A program made the position numbers and the translations under genes. This document shows, in pieces, positions 1-12,146 of a DNA stretch of 33,248 bases. The stretch comes from Podochytrium sp. JEL0797 (lineage: Eukaryota; Chytridiomycota; Chytridiomycetes; Chytridiales; Chytriomycetaceae), in assembly GCA_027596195.1 (NCBI GenBank), contig JADGJG010000186.1:1-33248 (forward strand), in the 5' to 3' direction. Every line of letters begins with the position of its first letter. The first letter of the stretch is position 1. Below the pieces are notes generated by a model. The model had not been told where the DNA came from and searched no databases. It was given only the letters and a program-made list of their open reading frames with translations.

Positions 1-1642
1 CAGTCACCGAAGCTGCACCCGGAATATCCACAACAACATTCGGACTCGCACAAACAACATCCCGACGCGCAGGAACACCCTCTATCTCCTCAACATGTGG
101 AGGACTTTTGCTGCCGCTACGCCTACGCTCATGACTCGTCGAAACAGACAGCAACGAAAAAGACCCATCACGAACCCCTTCGTCACTCCCAATCGGCGTG
201 ATCCCCGGCCAGGTGCTCAGACTCTTGCTTTTGCGATGGCCCTTCCTCCCTGCCGCAGCAGAGGCACCACCACCAACCACAGGCGCACCGCCGCTGTTTG
301 GGCTGCTGGAAATTAATGCAGGTTGGATACCCGCAAACGACACGCGGGCCACGAGGGATTTGAATTCGGACAGGAGGTCTGGATGGGATTTGAGGAGCTG
401 TGTGGCTTGGAAGATGGCGGCGGGGTAGGAAGAGGGAGAGGCGCGGGAGGTGGAGAGGAGGGAGAGGAAGGTTTTGTATCTGATTGTTGTTTTTGGCAAG
501 ATTTTGTTGAGATTTTGTCAGAATCGTGCAAGCAGTTGAGGAATTGCGAGTGGAGCAAAGCATAAAGAGGGAAGATAACACTCACTTTTCTGGAGTATTG
601 GCTTCCAAGAATCGCATCTAAAGGATGAAAAGGGGAAAAGTGGGGTTGAGTTGGTTTTTTGGGTGGTTTCGTTTTCAAAGGGATTTTTCAACGCGCTTCG
701 CGAATAAGGGCAAGCCTTAATCTCACAGCCCCCCCTCACTCAGCAACAAATTACCTGGACTTTGTAACTGAAATCAATCATGAGCTCGTCCGAAGGATCC
801 GCCACGTTAGCACCATCCGAAACGGATGACAAACTCTGCCTTCTTCCGCTCGAAGCAGTCGAAGCAGGTTTGTGTGTATTAAAACTCGAGCGATGGTCGT
901 GCGGGTGAAGTTGTTTGGAGCTCTGAATGGGCAGGGCGGGAAGGTCGGCGGAATCGAGGACAACGGGAGTGGAAGTTTTCGAGTCGAGATGGGGCTTCTT
1001 TGGGTTGCTGTCGTCGGTAGGATCGCTGTGCACGCGTTTCGGGTGGACAAAGGCGAGTGGAGGCTCTGCGGCGACGGCGGTGGTGGGGGTGTCAGGGGAA
1101 GGAAGTGGGGGAATCGCGTCCGTTTCTTCAAGTGGAGTCGCGTTTGTTGCAGACTCTTTGCTCAATGAGGCATACGAAAACGTGGAGCATTTCGAGTTTC
1201 CCTCGCGGACCTGTCAAAATATATTTTGTTTTTAGTTGAAGTTATTTAATGTTGGTACGGAATCTATTCTTACCATGTCCACCGTCACTCCTTGGGGCAG
1301 AAAGACCTCGAAGCCGCCCAGCAACTCGGCGCGGTCCAAGTCGCAAAACAGGTCGTCCACCTCGGCAATGAGCCCGCGCTTCGTGAGCTGCCGCTTTTTG
1401 AAACGAGCCATGATTCCAAGGAACTGTAGATTGATAAAAGAATAGCGTAATGTAAGAGGGGTGTGAACAGAAGGTAAGCAGCAAACAGGACATCACCGCA
1501 CCTTTTTGTATTCCTCGGTGCTCAGCGTTGCCTCGACTCGTTTTACATATTCCTTGGCCCTTTTCTCCCTTTCATTTGATACGGTCGTTGGAGGTGCCAG
1601 CGAAGGCAGCTGTGGCGGGTTTGCTGCGGTGGTGGCCGACAT
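1..1642 (-). CDS. SIN3: SIN3-like protein with two PAH domains, N-terminal part (partial)
   Basis: Five exons read on the minus strand: 1502-1642, 1274-1423, 755-1210, 586-617 and 1-479, the last still open at the window edge. All introns are GT-AG and phases match. Residues about 29-95 form a paired amphipathic helix (PAH) domain, ending in the typical GFEVFLPQG. A second PAH lies at about 238-305 (YKTFLSLL ... LLKSHPDLLSEFKSLV). The linker between them is rich in Pro, Ser and Thr, and a Gly/Ser-rich basic stretch follows PAH2. In the SIN3 family PAH domains bind amphipathic helices of DNA-bound repressors and the scaffold recruits histone deacetylase in the nucleus. The HDAC-interaction region would lie beyond the left edge, so a full SIN3 corepressor is inferred from the PAH pair. 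The start is the first ATG of an exon flowing straight into PAH1. The 32-nt exon is unusually small but restores frame exactly. Confidence 0.82.
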
Positions 1643-2009
1643 TTTTTATTTTTTTGCGTCGTTGTGACGCCGATGACCAGGGGGGCCAACGGGGGAACAA
1701 CACCTTACACCCAGCCAGGGGGGCCAGAGACATCTTTATCCCTTTCTCCTTTCCTTCATACAGGCTAATAACTTCAATGCTCCGCGGCAAGAGGGGAATC
1801 AAATTCAAAGTTCAAATACGAGAGGCCAAGTTCAAACACAGCAAGCTCCTTCGGCCTGTTGGCACCGGACTTACAAATCAATGAATAAAATCGTTGTGCT
1901 TTTGTGTATGTCCAGCAAGCAAATGGCGGAGAGAAATCATTTTGTCAGGCATCCACCGGATTTCCACTTCCACGAATTTTGAACTTATAATCAATTGCTG
2001 GTCGCTGAG
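1643..2009. other. Intergenic region between divergent genes
   Basis: About 370 bp lie between the start of the SIN3-like gene (minus) and the start of the small plus-strand gene, so it should hold both promoters. Short open frames are present but none has a recognisable protein or a plausible splice partner. No RNA gene was seen. Confidence 0.5.
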
Positions 2010-2630
2010 ATGCCAGCTAAAGCTTTATCCAGTCTCCGCGAGATTGAAACACTGCATCCATGCGTTGCACGCGTCCTTGATCGAACAAACTCCAGTTTGT
2101 TGATCTCTCCGACTTTCACCCGCAAAAGCCGACCCGCCTCAGCCACCATGCGTCCGTATTCCCACTCGTTTCGCGTCGGACTGTCTGCGTTGCCACCGAA
2201 TTTTGAGGAGTTTCACAAGGTTGCTATCTTGATCAAAAACCCCGTCGTGGCCCCCACCCTTTCGCTTTGCTAATTTATCTTGTAGTTTCTTCTCGTCGTA
2301 CAGCAGCTGACAAAACAAGGAAGAATAAAAAGCATGAGTGCATCTCCCACTCTGGATGGCAATTCTCCCACCCTCCCCCCGTTTCCACATGCAGTAGCAG
2401 TTGGATCGGGTCGATGCACCGCTTGTGATTTCACTGCTCTACATGTATCTGAGATGATGGCTGTGTGTGAGACTGAAAACGAACGCGTTCCGCTGTTGAG
2501 TGGGAGGGCGTTGCCGTCATCAACTCCAAAAACAAATTTTGTGGGACGTTTCCAGAGATTTCTCGTTTTGACCGCTTTTCTAATTGCCGCGGGCTTGTTC
2601 TGGTTCTTCATTTTTGCTTCAGTGTCGTGA
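2010..2630 (+). CDS. Small protein with C-terminal membrane anchor, unknown function
   Basis: Two exons, 2010-2219 and 2286-2630, give a 184-residue protein. The 66-nt intron has a weak donor (GTTGCT) but a strong branch-point and acceptor stretch (GCTAATTTATCTTGTAG), and the frame continues exactly across it. The first 70 residues begin with a predicted helix (ALSSLREIETL). The middle is rich in Pro and Ser with four Cys. The last 25 residues are a hydrophobic segment (FLVLTAFLIAAGLFWFFIF) ending almost at the stop codon, as in tail-anchored proteins. There is no N-terminal signal peptide. I do not recognise the family. The second exon alone from ATG 2334 (98 aa) is an alternative model. A poly(A) signal follows at 2665. 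Confidence 0.45.
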
Positions 2631-2664
2631 AAAAAGGATGAGGCCTGTCTAAACTTTAGAAAGC

Positions 2665-2670
2665 AATAAA
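2665..2670 (+). terminator. Poly(A) signal AATAAA of the tail-anchored gene
   Basis: A canonical AATAAA lies 35 bp after the stop codon of the small plus-strand gene and supports a real transcript end there. Confidence 0.4.
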
Positions 2671-3272
2671 AAAATGTTGGATTTATTATTTTTTCCGAGA
2701 TGTCATAGCGGCGCTCCCCCATGATATTGCGGGTCTCCTGCGAGTTATGTTTTTTTTTGCCCCACGGAGCCAAAGATTCAACGCCAAACTGGCATGAGTT
2801 TTAATTTGCTCCGAATCGACGTAGCGAATGAGAATTGAGATCACTCGATTCGCGAATCGCATCGAGCTATTTTTTTTCAGTTCCTCCACGTCACGCGACA
2901 ATATCCAGATAATAAGCAGGTGGTAATTTCTTCTCAGAATCTCGATGAGGGACGATGCAAATCATCAGTTGCTCTAGTCCCGATATTAGATTTAATAAAT
3001 TCAATGTAGCCAGTCGATCTAGTTGTGGTTGATAAAATAAATAATAAAAATCTCGCTTGGAAAGGGGGTCTGTCAATGGAGTTAGAAAAAGAGGATGGAA
3101 GGTGGGGAGAAGTCCAACAAACTCCCACTTAAAACGGATCGTTATTTTTGGACGGCTTTCTATAATCATGTATTGGAGTTATTGCTATACGTTGGAACTG
3201 GATGCCATTCGCACAGGGGTGCAACCAGCCAAGAGGAATCAACCAAACAAAAAATTGTCAACACAATTTCCA
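2671..3272. other. AT-rich intergenic region upstream of the P5B ATPase
   Basis: About 600 bp, AT-rich. Minus-strand open frames at 2686-2901 and 2891-3169 are short and show no recognisable domain or splice continuity. The plus frame of the ATPase stays open upstream to 3057, with an in-frame ATG at 3168, so a longer N-terminus is possible. The sequence is otherwise taken as promoter and 5' leader. The last bases before ATG 3273 (CACAATTTCCA) look like a fungal start context. Confidence 0.4.
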
Positions 3273-6200
3273 ATGTCACTCTCCGGATCGCGTGGCGGTT
3301 CCCGAACAGCATCGCGTTTCACCAGCACCGAGAACTTGCGTGCTCCACCTGTCGTATTAACGGACCCCGAAACCGGAAACGACCCTCCCACGTGCCTCGT
3401 GTCCTCCGCGCCATCGCACAGTCATCCCCACTCCTCCCCACTCCATCACTCCGAAAATGACCCGCATATCTCGAATCACGACAATTCACATGCAACCCAT
3501 ACCAACCCGCGAAATTACGCTGACATCAGTGATCAACAGCACCTCCCGATCGAATACATCAGCATAATGGGTCACCGGTTCTCCTCTTTCCGAGTGGGAA
3601 TATACGCTGTGTGTGCATTTTTCAGCATTGGAATCCTACCCATTTTGTGTGTGTACCTGCCGTGGCTAAGAACCAATATCATTCGAGTCCAATGCAATCA
3701 TTTTCGAGACGCGCAATATGTTCTCGTACAAGCAAGTGACGGCACGTGGAGTGAAATCAAAGTGAAAGAATTGAATGAATCCGGCGGGGTGCTTGAACGC
3801 GATCGAATGCAAGATGCCGGGTACAAACAGGCGCAACTGGATGTCGAGGCAGGCGGTGGCAGTGGAAATAGTGTGAAGATGAGGGCGTTCAGATATTTCG
3901 AGTTTCGGAAGCAACGGTATATCTTTCAGGAGGGCGCGAATACGTTTGTGGTATGTCTCTCGATTCCTTTTTGTGATCGGCTCCAGCTAAACCGCTTTCG
4001 CGTTTCCCCAACAGAGAATCAATTCGAAACTCCACATCCCCTTCGAATCAATCCACCCACTGCGCCACGGACTCAGCGAAAAAGAAGCCGAATTTTTGAC
4101 GGCCCAAAACGGACCCAACCGAATCGACATTGAATCCATCTCCACGTCCAAAATGCTTCTCGACAAACTTCTTCACCCGTTCTACGTCTTTCAAGCCTTA
4201 TCCGTGCTGATTTGGACATATGAAAGCTACTTTGTGTATTCATACGTAATCGCGTTGACGTCAATTGCTTCGATCGTGTGGGAGATTCATTTGGCCAAAA
4301 AGAACGAGCGCGGGTTGAGAGAGTTGAGCAGCTCAGAAGAGCGAGAGGTTGTTGTGTTGAGGAATAATGGAGTCGGGACGGTTTCTGCCCCCACGCGGAT
4401 TCAAGTGCAACATTTGGTCGTTGGTGACGCCGTGTTGATTGAAGAGGGTGGAACCACAGCAGCCGCAGATCTAGTCTTAGTGCAAGGAGATTGCGTAGTG
4501 GATGAGTCTTCTTTAACGGGGGAAAGCGTTCCCGTCGTGAAAACGAGTTTGGGGTACTTTGACCACCGTGGGGAACAGTTTTCAGTCAACAAGTGCAAGC
4601 GGAGCGCCGTATTTTGCGGGTCCAAGATTGTGCAAATTAAACCGTTGAGGTACGCGCTTCCGGAAAAGCATGAGGATTCGAATACGGAGCGAGTGGTTGG
4701 GATAGTGGTGGCGACAGGGTTTAATTCGAGTAAAGGACAACTATTTCGAGGGATTCTGTATCCCAACAAGATTGTGAGAAGTCATTTTTCGTTTTTCGGG
4801 GCACTCACTCTACAATAACAGGATATTAGATTTTATCGAGACGCAATGCTCTTTATTGGAACACTGGGGCTGATTGCCATCTGCGCATTTGCCAACCGAT
4901 TAGTTCACGGGTTAAAGCAAGGATTCAGTACATTTTGGGTCGTTGTGACTTCGATGGATATCATCACAATAGCGGTTCCACCAGCGCTGCCTTTGGTCTT
5001 GACAGTGGGCGTCGCGCAAGCAGTTCGAAGGTTGAAGAAAGCGAGCATTTTTTGTATTTCACCGGTATGTTCCAACTTTCTCTGTCTAAATGCATGTTCT
5101 GAATGTTTTCTCTCTACGTAGGAACGAATCAACTATGCTGGCCGAATCGATATTTTCTGCTGGGACAAGACAGGCACACTGACAACCTCAAATTTATTCT
5201 GGTCCGGTGTCGAAAAAAGTCGAGAAAGTACGTTCACCGGATTTCGCGGGTCGCTCCGAAAAGACGGCGATGGCGACATGGAGCGAGCTGTGGCAGCGTG
5301 TCACAGTCTAAACCAAGTGAATGGAGAGTTGATTGGGTCTTCTGTGGATGTGGAACTGTTTAAAGCGACTCGTTTTGAATTCGATCAGGAGGAACCGACA
5401 GTGATGTGGAAGGGACACATTTTCCCTGTCATTGCAAGAGTGTCACGACCCATCGCCAAGGCAGCGAATACACCAGCGACTACGACTCCTTCTGCGAATG
5501 TTCCAACTCCTGCTGTTTCTTTGTTCCAAAATGCCATAAGTCCAACCACGCCAAAATTGCCACCCGCCGTCGCGACAGATAGCAACTCACTGAGGCTACG
5601 AATTCCAACGCCTCAGCTTCTTTCCAACATTTGCGAATCTCCTGGAGCTGTTCCCTCACCGCCGCCAAATTCGCCATCATCCCCCGAAACGCTGCTCATT
5701 CTTCGCAGATTCGACTTTGACGTATCTCTCCAACGATCCTCCGTTATTTTCAAACCACACCTCTCTCTGTCAAATCGCACACCTCAATCGGCATCTCCTG
5801 GGAAGCCTGTTTTACCCTGGGAAGCACTCACAGTGGTTTCGAAAGGCAGCCCTGAGACGATTCGCAATATTTGCAAACAAAGCACGATTCCATCAGATTA
5901 TCATGCAACTTATACGAGGTATACAACTGCTGGGTGGTACGTTCTTGCGGTCGCAATGCGGACTCTGGAAAGCGAGAAGCCGCCGGAAAAAAGCCCCAGC
6001 GCGCCGCCTATGGAAAAACCTGCACCCCAATCGGCAACAGCCGATTCTAACAAGCTCAAAAAGTCAATGTCGCTGAAAAAAATGGCTGCCGGTTTTCATC
6101 AGTTTCCTTCAGAGACTTTTCGCCTGAGTTTGGGAGTTAGCGGGAGCGAGGGATCCGTAGGGAAAGCCAAGGTGTCTGGAGTCGTTGTTTCTTCAGCTGA

Positions 6201-8549
6201 AGATTTGGCTGCCATTACTCGGGATCAAGTGGAGAGGGACATGAAGTTTCTAGGGTTTGTGTTGCTCAAGAATCCGCTGAAGGGAGAAAGTGGCGCAACT
6301 GTGCAGATGCTAACAGAGGCGGGAGTCAAATCTGTTATCATGTGAGTAGAAACTAAATCGATTAATGTTCTAATTTGGAAGCCAGAACGGGCGACAACGT
6401 GATGACTGGAATAAGCGCAGCCCGCCAACTGAATCTCTGCCAGCAAGTTCTCTTGATTGATGTGTTTGATGGTGTCGTGGGTTTCAGACGTCTTAAGCAG
6501 AGCATCCTGGATCCGGAAGCGAATCCTCTTCATAACGTTGTCACTGAAATCCCCCACGCAAGCTCGATCGACTCACTCACGCAACCAACACCGCGTCTTG
6601 GAAACAACAAAAGTCACCTCCATCACACATCAATGCTACACAGCGCATCAGAACTAACAACATCCGATGAAGACTCTGTCGCTCCCTTATCCCGCAAAAA
6701 CACGACCAACGAAAAAGTCCCCAAAATCAGAATCCGAAGCGCTACCGTCGATTCAAATCCAAACAAAGTCCCAGAACAAGCAAAAGATTCATTCAAAGTG
6801 TTTCCTCTCGATGAAATTGGTCGCACACAGAAGCAAATGAAACACGGGACCGAAATTGCAGTGACTGGAGCCGCGTTGGAAATGTTAATTGCCACACAAT
6901 CAGGGTGGAAAGAGAACCTTGTGGGTGAAAAGTTTCTCGACTGGCTTGTGCTGAAGGGGTGCGTGTTTGCTCGAATGAAACCCGATCAAAAAACCTGGAT
7001 TGTCGAACGACTGATGAAATTGGGAAAATATGTGGGTATGTGTGGAGATGGTGCGAATGATACTGGGGCTCTGAAAGCGGCTCATGTGGGAATAGCATTA
7101 TCTGATGCTGAAGCCTCCATTGTTGCGCCATTCACATCGGGGAGGAGGAGGGTTTCTGATGTTGTGAAACTGCTACGAGAAGGCAGGTGCGCTTTGGATA
7201 TGAATTTTATGGCATTCAAGGTATGATTTCTAAAAGGCTGGCTTACTTACGCTAGCTAATATGAAAACGGCAGTTCATGTTCATGTATCCGTTGGTCCAA
7301 TTGGCAACAGTTTCGACACTGAATCAAGCAAACTCGGGGCTATCGAACAACCAATACCTTTTCGACGATCTCTTTGTTGTTTTATCGCTTGCTTTCTTGA
7401 TGCTTCGTTCGAGTGCAGCGCGAAAGCTAGCGCCACACGGACCGACCGACAATTTGCTCTCAGGTGAGTGCTGCCAATTTCCTGCAACAAAATTTTGACA
7501 CCACCCGTTCAGCCCCGATAATTTACAGCATTCTCGGCCAAACAGCAATATGCGCCGCTTTCTTTGCCATGAATTACTATTCGCTCACATCTGAAGACGA
7601 TTGGTTCTGTTCCGTAGATACCGCGAAATCGATGTTGAATTCATCGTGGCTTCCAATCAACGCATCAGCCCCGTACAATGTCTCATATCCTTGCTATTAC
7701 ATCAACCCTGAAACCGACATCATCGAACGACTACTGATAAAATCAGAAGAAAACACTGTCGTATGGCTCTTTGCGCATTACCAGTATGCTATTCTCAGTC
7801 TCAGCTTCATCTTTACGTCACCGCACCGAAAGCCACTGTACACAAATCCATTGTATCTCCTAACGTTTCTGACTGTCGTTGGCGTGATGGTGCTGATGAA
7901 CTTATCATGGGAGCAATGGCAAGGTTTCAACGTGATGCAATCTGTATTCAGTATTCGAGAAGGAGTACAATGGGGTCAACGTCTCGAATCCCTGTACCTC
8001 GCGGCCACAAATCTCGCCGTGTCACTTCTGTTTGAAACCATCATAATTGATCGGTTTGTGCGACGATGGGTAGAAGCCAGAGAGTCTTTGGATCGTAGGA
8101 AGCTCGAAGACCGTGTTGGGAAGCATGCGGGAATTTATAGCTTGAATGAAACGATCGAAGACGGTGAAAAGGCCAAGAGAAGCGCGTTGCAGAAGTTTGG
8201 AATTATTACTGGTATATTGGGAGGCAATAGTTCACAGAACGGAAACGAAAGCGGAGGAGTGAATACGGCTTGGGAGGGATACGTTCAAAGTGTGATTTCG
8301 GCAACAGGCAGAAAAAAATTGGATGCAAGGCTTGATATCGCTGCAGAGATGAAAAATTCGCGTTCCTGGGGAGATATGGGACAGAATGAGGAAGCGAAAC
8401 GAATCATGTCGACTGGTGAAAGTAATAATGAGGCCGCTGAACGAATGGCAGAGATTGGCGACCGCTTTGAAGTGGAAGAAGGAAAGTCGGATGGGTTTGA
8501 TAAAGGATTTGACGCGTGGAGAGAAGGAAGGCGGAAGACTTTACTTTAA
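3273..8549 (+). CDS. YPK9: P5B-type cation-transporting ATPase (ATP13A2/Ypk9 family)
   Basis: Seven exons (3273-3950, 4015-4773, 4822-5064, 5122-6341, 6386-7220, 7274-7463, 7513-8549) encode about 1653 residues; every junction is GT-AG and in phase. A Ser/Thr/Pro-rich N-terminus precedes a hydrophobic hairpin (about 107-130) and the P5 N-terminal domain. P-type hallmarks appear in order: actuator TGES (about 395), M4 motif PPALP (about 532), phosphorylation site DKTGTLT (Asp about 575), KGSPE (about 803), TGDN (about 968) and GDGANDTGALKAAH (about 1187), then the C-terminal membrane helices. PPALP marks the P5B branch; P5A enzymes have PPELP. The family sits in late endosome, lysosome or vacuole membranes, and animal ATP13A2 exports polyamines. 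Substrate and location here are inferred. An expanded low-complexity insert (5460-6080) lies in the N domain. Length exceeds animal ATP13A2 (about 1180) and is nearer yeast Ypk9 (about 1470). Confidence 0.93.
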
Positions 8550-8620
8550 AATACACATTCAAATTTGTAGGCGCATTTTCACCTGTCAAAACCTGTCAAA
8601 AAACGTGAAAAACACCAAAC

Positions 8621-9951
8621 ATGACAGTTGTTCCAAGTACCAAGTCTGAGTCGCCGGTAGTCGCTCTTTTAACGTATTGCGCAGCCTCAATTGTAAGTCG
8701 TTTCTCGAGTCAGATCCCCGAGACGCCAGCGCTCATTTTCCGTTTAGATGATGACTGTCACGAACAAGCTCGTGCTTTCGTCCTACCAATTCAAAATGAC
8801 TTTTTTGGTGCTTGCTATTCAGGTAGATTCAACTTCATACTTGGACAAGCTGACCTGTCAAAACAGAATACCTGCACTGTTTTGATGTTGGTCGCCAGCG
8901 CGCGTTGCAAAATCCTCACATATCGAAAACTAAACCTCAAAGACTCGAAAAATTGGCTTCCAATTGCTTTTGCTCTCGTCATGATGATGTACACCGGCGC
9001 CCAAACCTTAAGATACATGAGCATTCCGCTGTTCACAATCTTCAAAAACCTCACCATCATTCTCATCGCGTATGGGGAATTGTACTTTTTCAATGGGGCT
9101 GCCATTACGAATATGATTCTCTCCAGTTTTGGACTGTTGGTCGCGTCTTCTGTTGTTGCTGGTACGCGTCCTGTCGCCTTGGTATTTTTCCCGCCTGACA
9201 TTTCTTTGCTGACAGGTTGGACTGACATCGCAAGCGGACATGGTCTCAAGAGCGATGACCAAGGATTGACGCTACTCTTGGCTTACTTCTGGATGTCCCT
9301 TAACTGCCTCACAACTGCATTCTTCTCCCTCTTTCTGCGCGCCAAAATCCGTGAAGTCGGATTCAAAGACTTTGACACAGTTTTTTACAACAATCTCCTC
9401 AGCATTCCAATCCTTTTGGTTGGCTCCATTGTGTTTGAGCGTTCTGCTTTTGTCGAGAGTTATGAGAAATTCGTGACAAATTCGGACGAGAGTGGAGCTG
9501 GACTTTTGGTTGCGCTGGCATTTAGCAGCATCAGCGCATTTGCCATTTCATATGGCACGTCCATGTGTATCCGGTTGACATCTTCGACGACTTACAGGTG
9601 AGACCGTTGCACTATTTTCTCTCCCACTAATTTCGTGTCAAATTTTCCAGCATGGTCGGCGCCCTCAACAAACTCCCCATTTCCATCTCCGGAATGCTCT
9701 TTTTCGCCGACCCCATAACGTTTGGCAGCGTGTCGGGCGTATTCATCGCGTTTGCCGGAGGAGTCCTCTACAGTTTCGCGAAAAGCGAACAGTTGAAGGA
9801 GACTGTGCGTTATCAGAGAGTGCTGCCCGTTCATATGGCTGAAAAGCAGCACGTCACGGCTGATGAAAAAATCGTGAGAGGAGGCGGTCTGACCGCTTGC
9901 AACAGCACCGACGCGTTAATTTCTGAAAGCAAGAATGACACAGACAAATAA
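8621..9951 (+). CDS. VRG4: GDP-mannose transporter, VRG4 type (nucleotide-sugar antiporter)
   Basis: Five exons: 8621-8692, 8748-8822, 8867-9161, 9216-9597 and 9651-9951, 374 residues. The 54-nt intron at 9162-9215 has no stop and a length divisible by three, so it would be read through in an unspliced frame; homology (VVAG|WTDI) shows it should be removed. The protein is a multi-helix drug/metabolite-superfamily transporter. Its conserved FKNLTIILIAYGE block and the GALNK motif (about residue 280) are what the yeast Golgi GDP-mannose carrier uses for substrate binding. The predicted role is import of GDP-mannose into the Golgi in exchange for GMP, for mannosylation of proteins and lipids. 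It starts only 71 bp after the P5B ATPase stop on the same strand. The charged C-terminal tail is cytosolic by family topology. Confidence 0.93.
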
Positions 9952-9995
9952 ACAAACTACTTTTTATTTCATCATCCATACTCCAACTCTGTAAC
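9952..9995. terminator. Shared 44-bp 3' region between convergent genes
   Basis: The transporter (plus) and the doublecortin gene (minus) end 44 bp apart. The spacer contains TTTTTATTTC, read on the minus strand as AAATAAAAA, a poly(A) signal for the doublecortin gene. The two 3' UTRs must overlap. Confidence 0.45.
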
Positions 9996-12043
9996 TTAAT
10001 AAATTGATTCCGACATCGGGCTCGTTGGCATGCTCATCGGCAGAGGCGGCAAGTCATCATGCTCGCCTTTCTTCTTCCCCTTCTTTTCTCTCGGTGCTGG
10101 ACTCATGGGAAGCTCTGGTAAATCTTCCGTGTTGATTATCGTCCCATCGTGGTATTTAATCGTTTGTCCTTTCGCGTGTGCTGTTTTCTTTGACTTTTTG
10201 CTGTGGAATTCACCTGTCTTGAATTGTTTCACTGCTTCATCGTCTCCCAATATTTCATCTGTGTCAATGTGGCCGTGTGGTTTCGCAGATTTTGGCTGTG
10301 TTTGTGGCCTTGGTTCCGTTTTTGGTCTTTGTTGAGTTTTGGGTCGTTCTGAAGTCAAGATTAGAGAAAGTTTCCAATACGAGAATAAAAACAATATTCC
10401 CACCTGTTGCGACCGGAGTCTTTGACTTCAACGGTTTCTCCTTCTTGGGAACCACCGACTTCTTTCTCGATTTCGGCAAGTTGGACTCCATCAACACCAA
10501 AGGCGCAGGCTCTTCCTCTTCAAATACAGCTTCTCCGTACGTGATTTTCTGAACCGCATTCAAGTCGTACCGGATGTTGAAAAAGACGTCGTCTCCGGAG
10601 ACGAGCACGAATTTTGTTGGCGAGGCCGGCTCGACGCTGAAAATGGGCGAAGGGTCGGATTCGTCGATTTTCTGACCATTGTCGAGGCGAAAGATTTTGG
10701 TTGCACGGCCGTTGACGAGTCGGATTGTGTGATTGAGGTGGGTCAAGAGCTGAAAGGAAAGGAAAGGAAAGGAAAAATTCAATCGTTTATCCCTCTTCAA
10801 GACGAGACTTGAGTTCACTTACATGCTTCAATGTTGGGTATCTCTTCTGCATCACCGTCAGCTGAAAACCGTGATGGTACGCGTCTCCATTGGGATAGAA
10901 TGTGACAACTTTCGGAATGTGGTGTTCTTTGACTTTTGGAGGAGCCGTGAGAGGGTCAACGAGCGGGTACTTCACTTTGAGGAGAGGATCAAATTCCGTG
11001 CCAACGACGAGGTTATGGCCATCATGCAGCTGCTGGAGGGTTTTGATCCGTGTGTAAGTGTGAGCATCGTAGATTCGGCGGATTCTTCTTTGAAAGATTG
11101 TGGAGAGTGTGGAGAGGAGCTATGGAGCGGGTGTCAGAATACGCGAAAGTATATTGTGTCGTTTCGCGTTACCCGTTCGAATGATTTGCAGTTGCGGTAA
11201 TTCAGCACAATCTTTAAATCAGGAACTTTGTCGTTTCCGTTCAAATAAATGATGACTTTGAATCCTTTGCTCTGATTGAAAATTATAATCGGTGTTCAGC
11301 CCCACTTCATCTGTCGAAAACGCGTAAAACAACTGCAACTCACGGTGCTCGTAAACAAAGGCTTATCATCTTTATCCACAATCCCATCCGGTGCTAAGTT
11401 GATCAAGCTTTCTCCTGGCACCTTTTGACGCAAACCCAATTTGATCAAACCCGCGCCACCTCCCAAACCGGTTCCAGCCACCAGCCGGCTCTTTCCAGGT
11501 TCTTCTGGAACCAAATACTGAATCGCTTGGAAATGGTCTCCCGATAAGACGGCAACGTAACTGTGTCCGTCTTTCAGCTGCCGCAAGCTCGTCAACGCGC
11601 CCCCTTGCATCGTGTGAATAGTTTTGACAGGCCCATAATGGACGTTTGGATCAGGACGAGCCGAGCCGAGTTCTTTCGAGACGAACAAAAGGAACTGTTG
11701 AGAAAGTTTTGTGAGTGCGCGGTACGATGTGATGCGAAAGCGAATACTAACCTGCTCGTAATTCTTGTATACGCGCGTTGTCACGACCATACGCTTTCCT
11801 TGGTTGTAGGGGTCACCATTCTTGAACATCCAGATTCGGATTCCTTTTAGCTCGTCAATCATATTTAGCAGTTTCTTGTTTGATCTATGTGGATTGTTTT
11901 TGAGTGCACTCTTGCAGGTCGCAGTTGGGTTTCTAGCAGTGGTTGATGATTGTTTCAATGGCTTGATATCACTCGGTTGTGCTCGTTGCAGAGGCGCGGC
12001 GATTGAAAAGAAGAAATGGAAGCTTGTTTTTGATAGGGGCCAT
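9996..12043 (-). CDS. Triple doublecortin-domain protein, likely ciliary/microtubule-associated
   Basis: Exons on the minus strand: 11973-12043, 11752-11884, 11344-11694, 11173-11271, 10823-11119, 10404-10749 and 9996-10348, about 549 residues. Only the first exon is uncertain: without it the first in-frame ATG is at 11862 (518 residues), still upstream of domain 1. Three doublecortin (DCX) ubiquitin-like folds are visible. DCX1 starts at IRIWMFKNGDPYNQG (about 39), DCX2 at FKVIIYLNGNDKVPD (about 189) and DCX3 at KVVTFYPNGDAYHHG (about 288). Each has the family's NGD/NGN turn and a later hydrophobic strand with a DGH or DNG turn. The C-terminus (about 400-549) is Lys/Pro/Glu-rich and disordered. 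DCX domains bind between protofilaments of microtubules. In this flagellated lineage an axonemal or basal-body role is the natural inference. Confidence 0.82.
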
Positions 12044-12117
12044 TGGCAAGCCGCAGAAAATTTTCATCAAGAACCAAGGAAATAGAGTGATTCGCGTTTT
12101 CAATATGTTATATGAGC

Positions 12118-12123
12118 TTTATT
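12118..12123 (-). terminator. Poly(A) signal of eight-Cys copy A
   Basis: TTTATT on the plus strand reads AATAAA on the minus strand, 24 bp beyond the stop codon of copy A. Confidence 0.4.
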
Positions 12124-12146
12124 GTGACATACGCGTTTGACTTCCC

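Noticed and set aside
2139..2390. Minus-strand open frames overlapping the small tail-anchored gene, one with a stretch faintly like USE1 (NLVKLLK).
   Set aside because: The plus strand gives a single in-phase two-exon model with a strong acceptor and poly(A) signal; the minus frames need unsupported splices and end without a membrane anchor.
2891..3169. Minus-strand 92-codon open frame upstream of the ATPase.
   Set aside because: AT-rich, no domain, no splice partner and no conserved start context.
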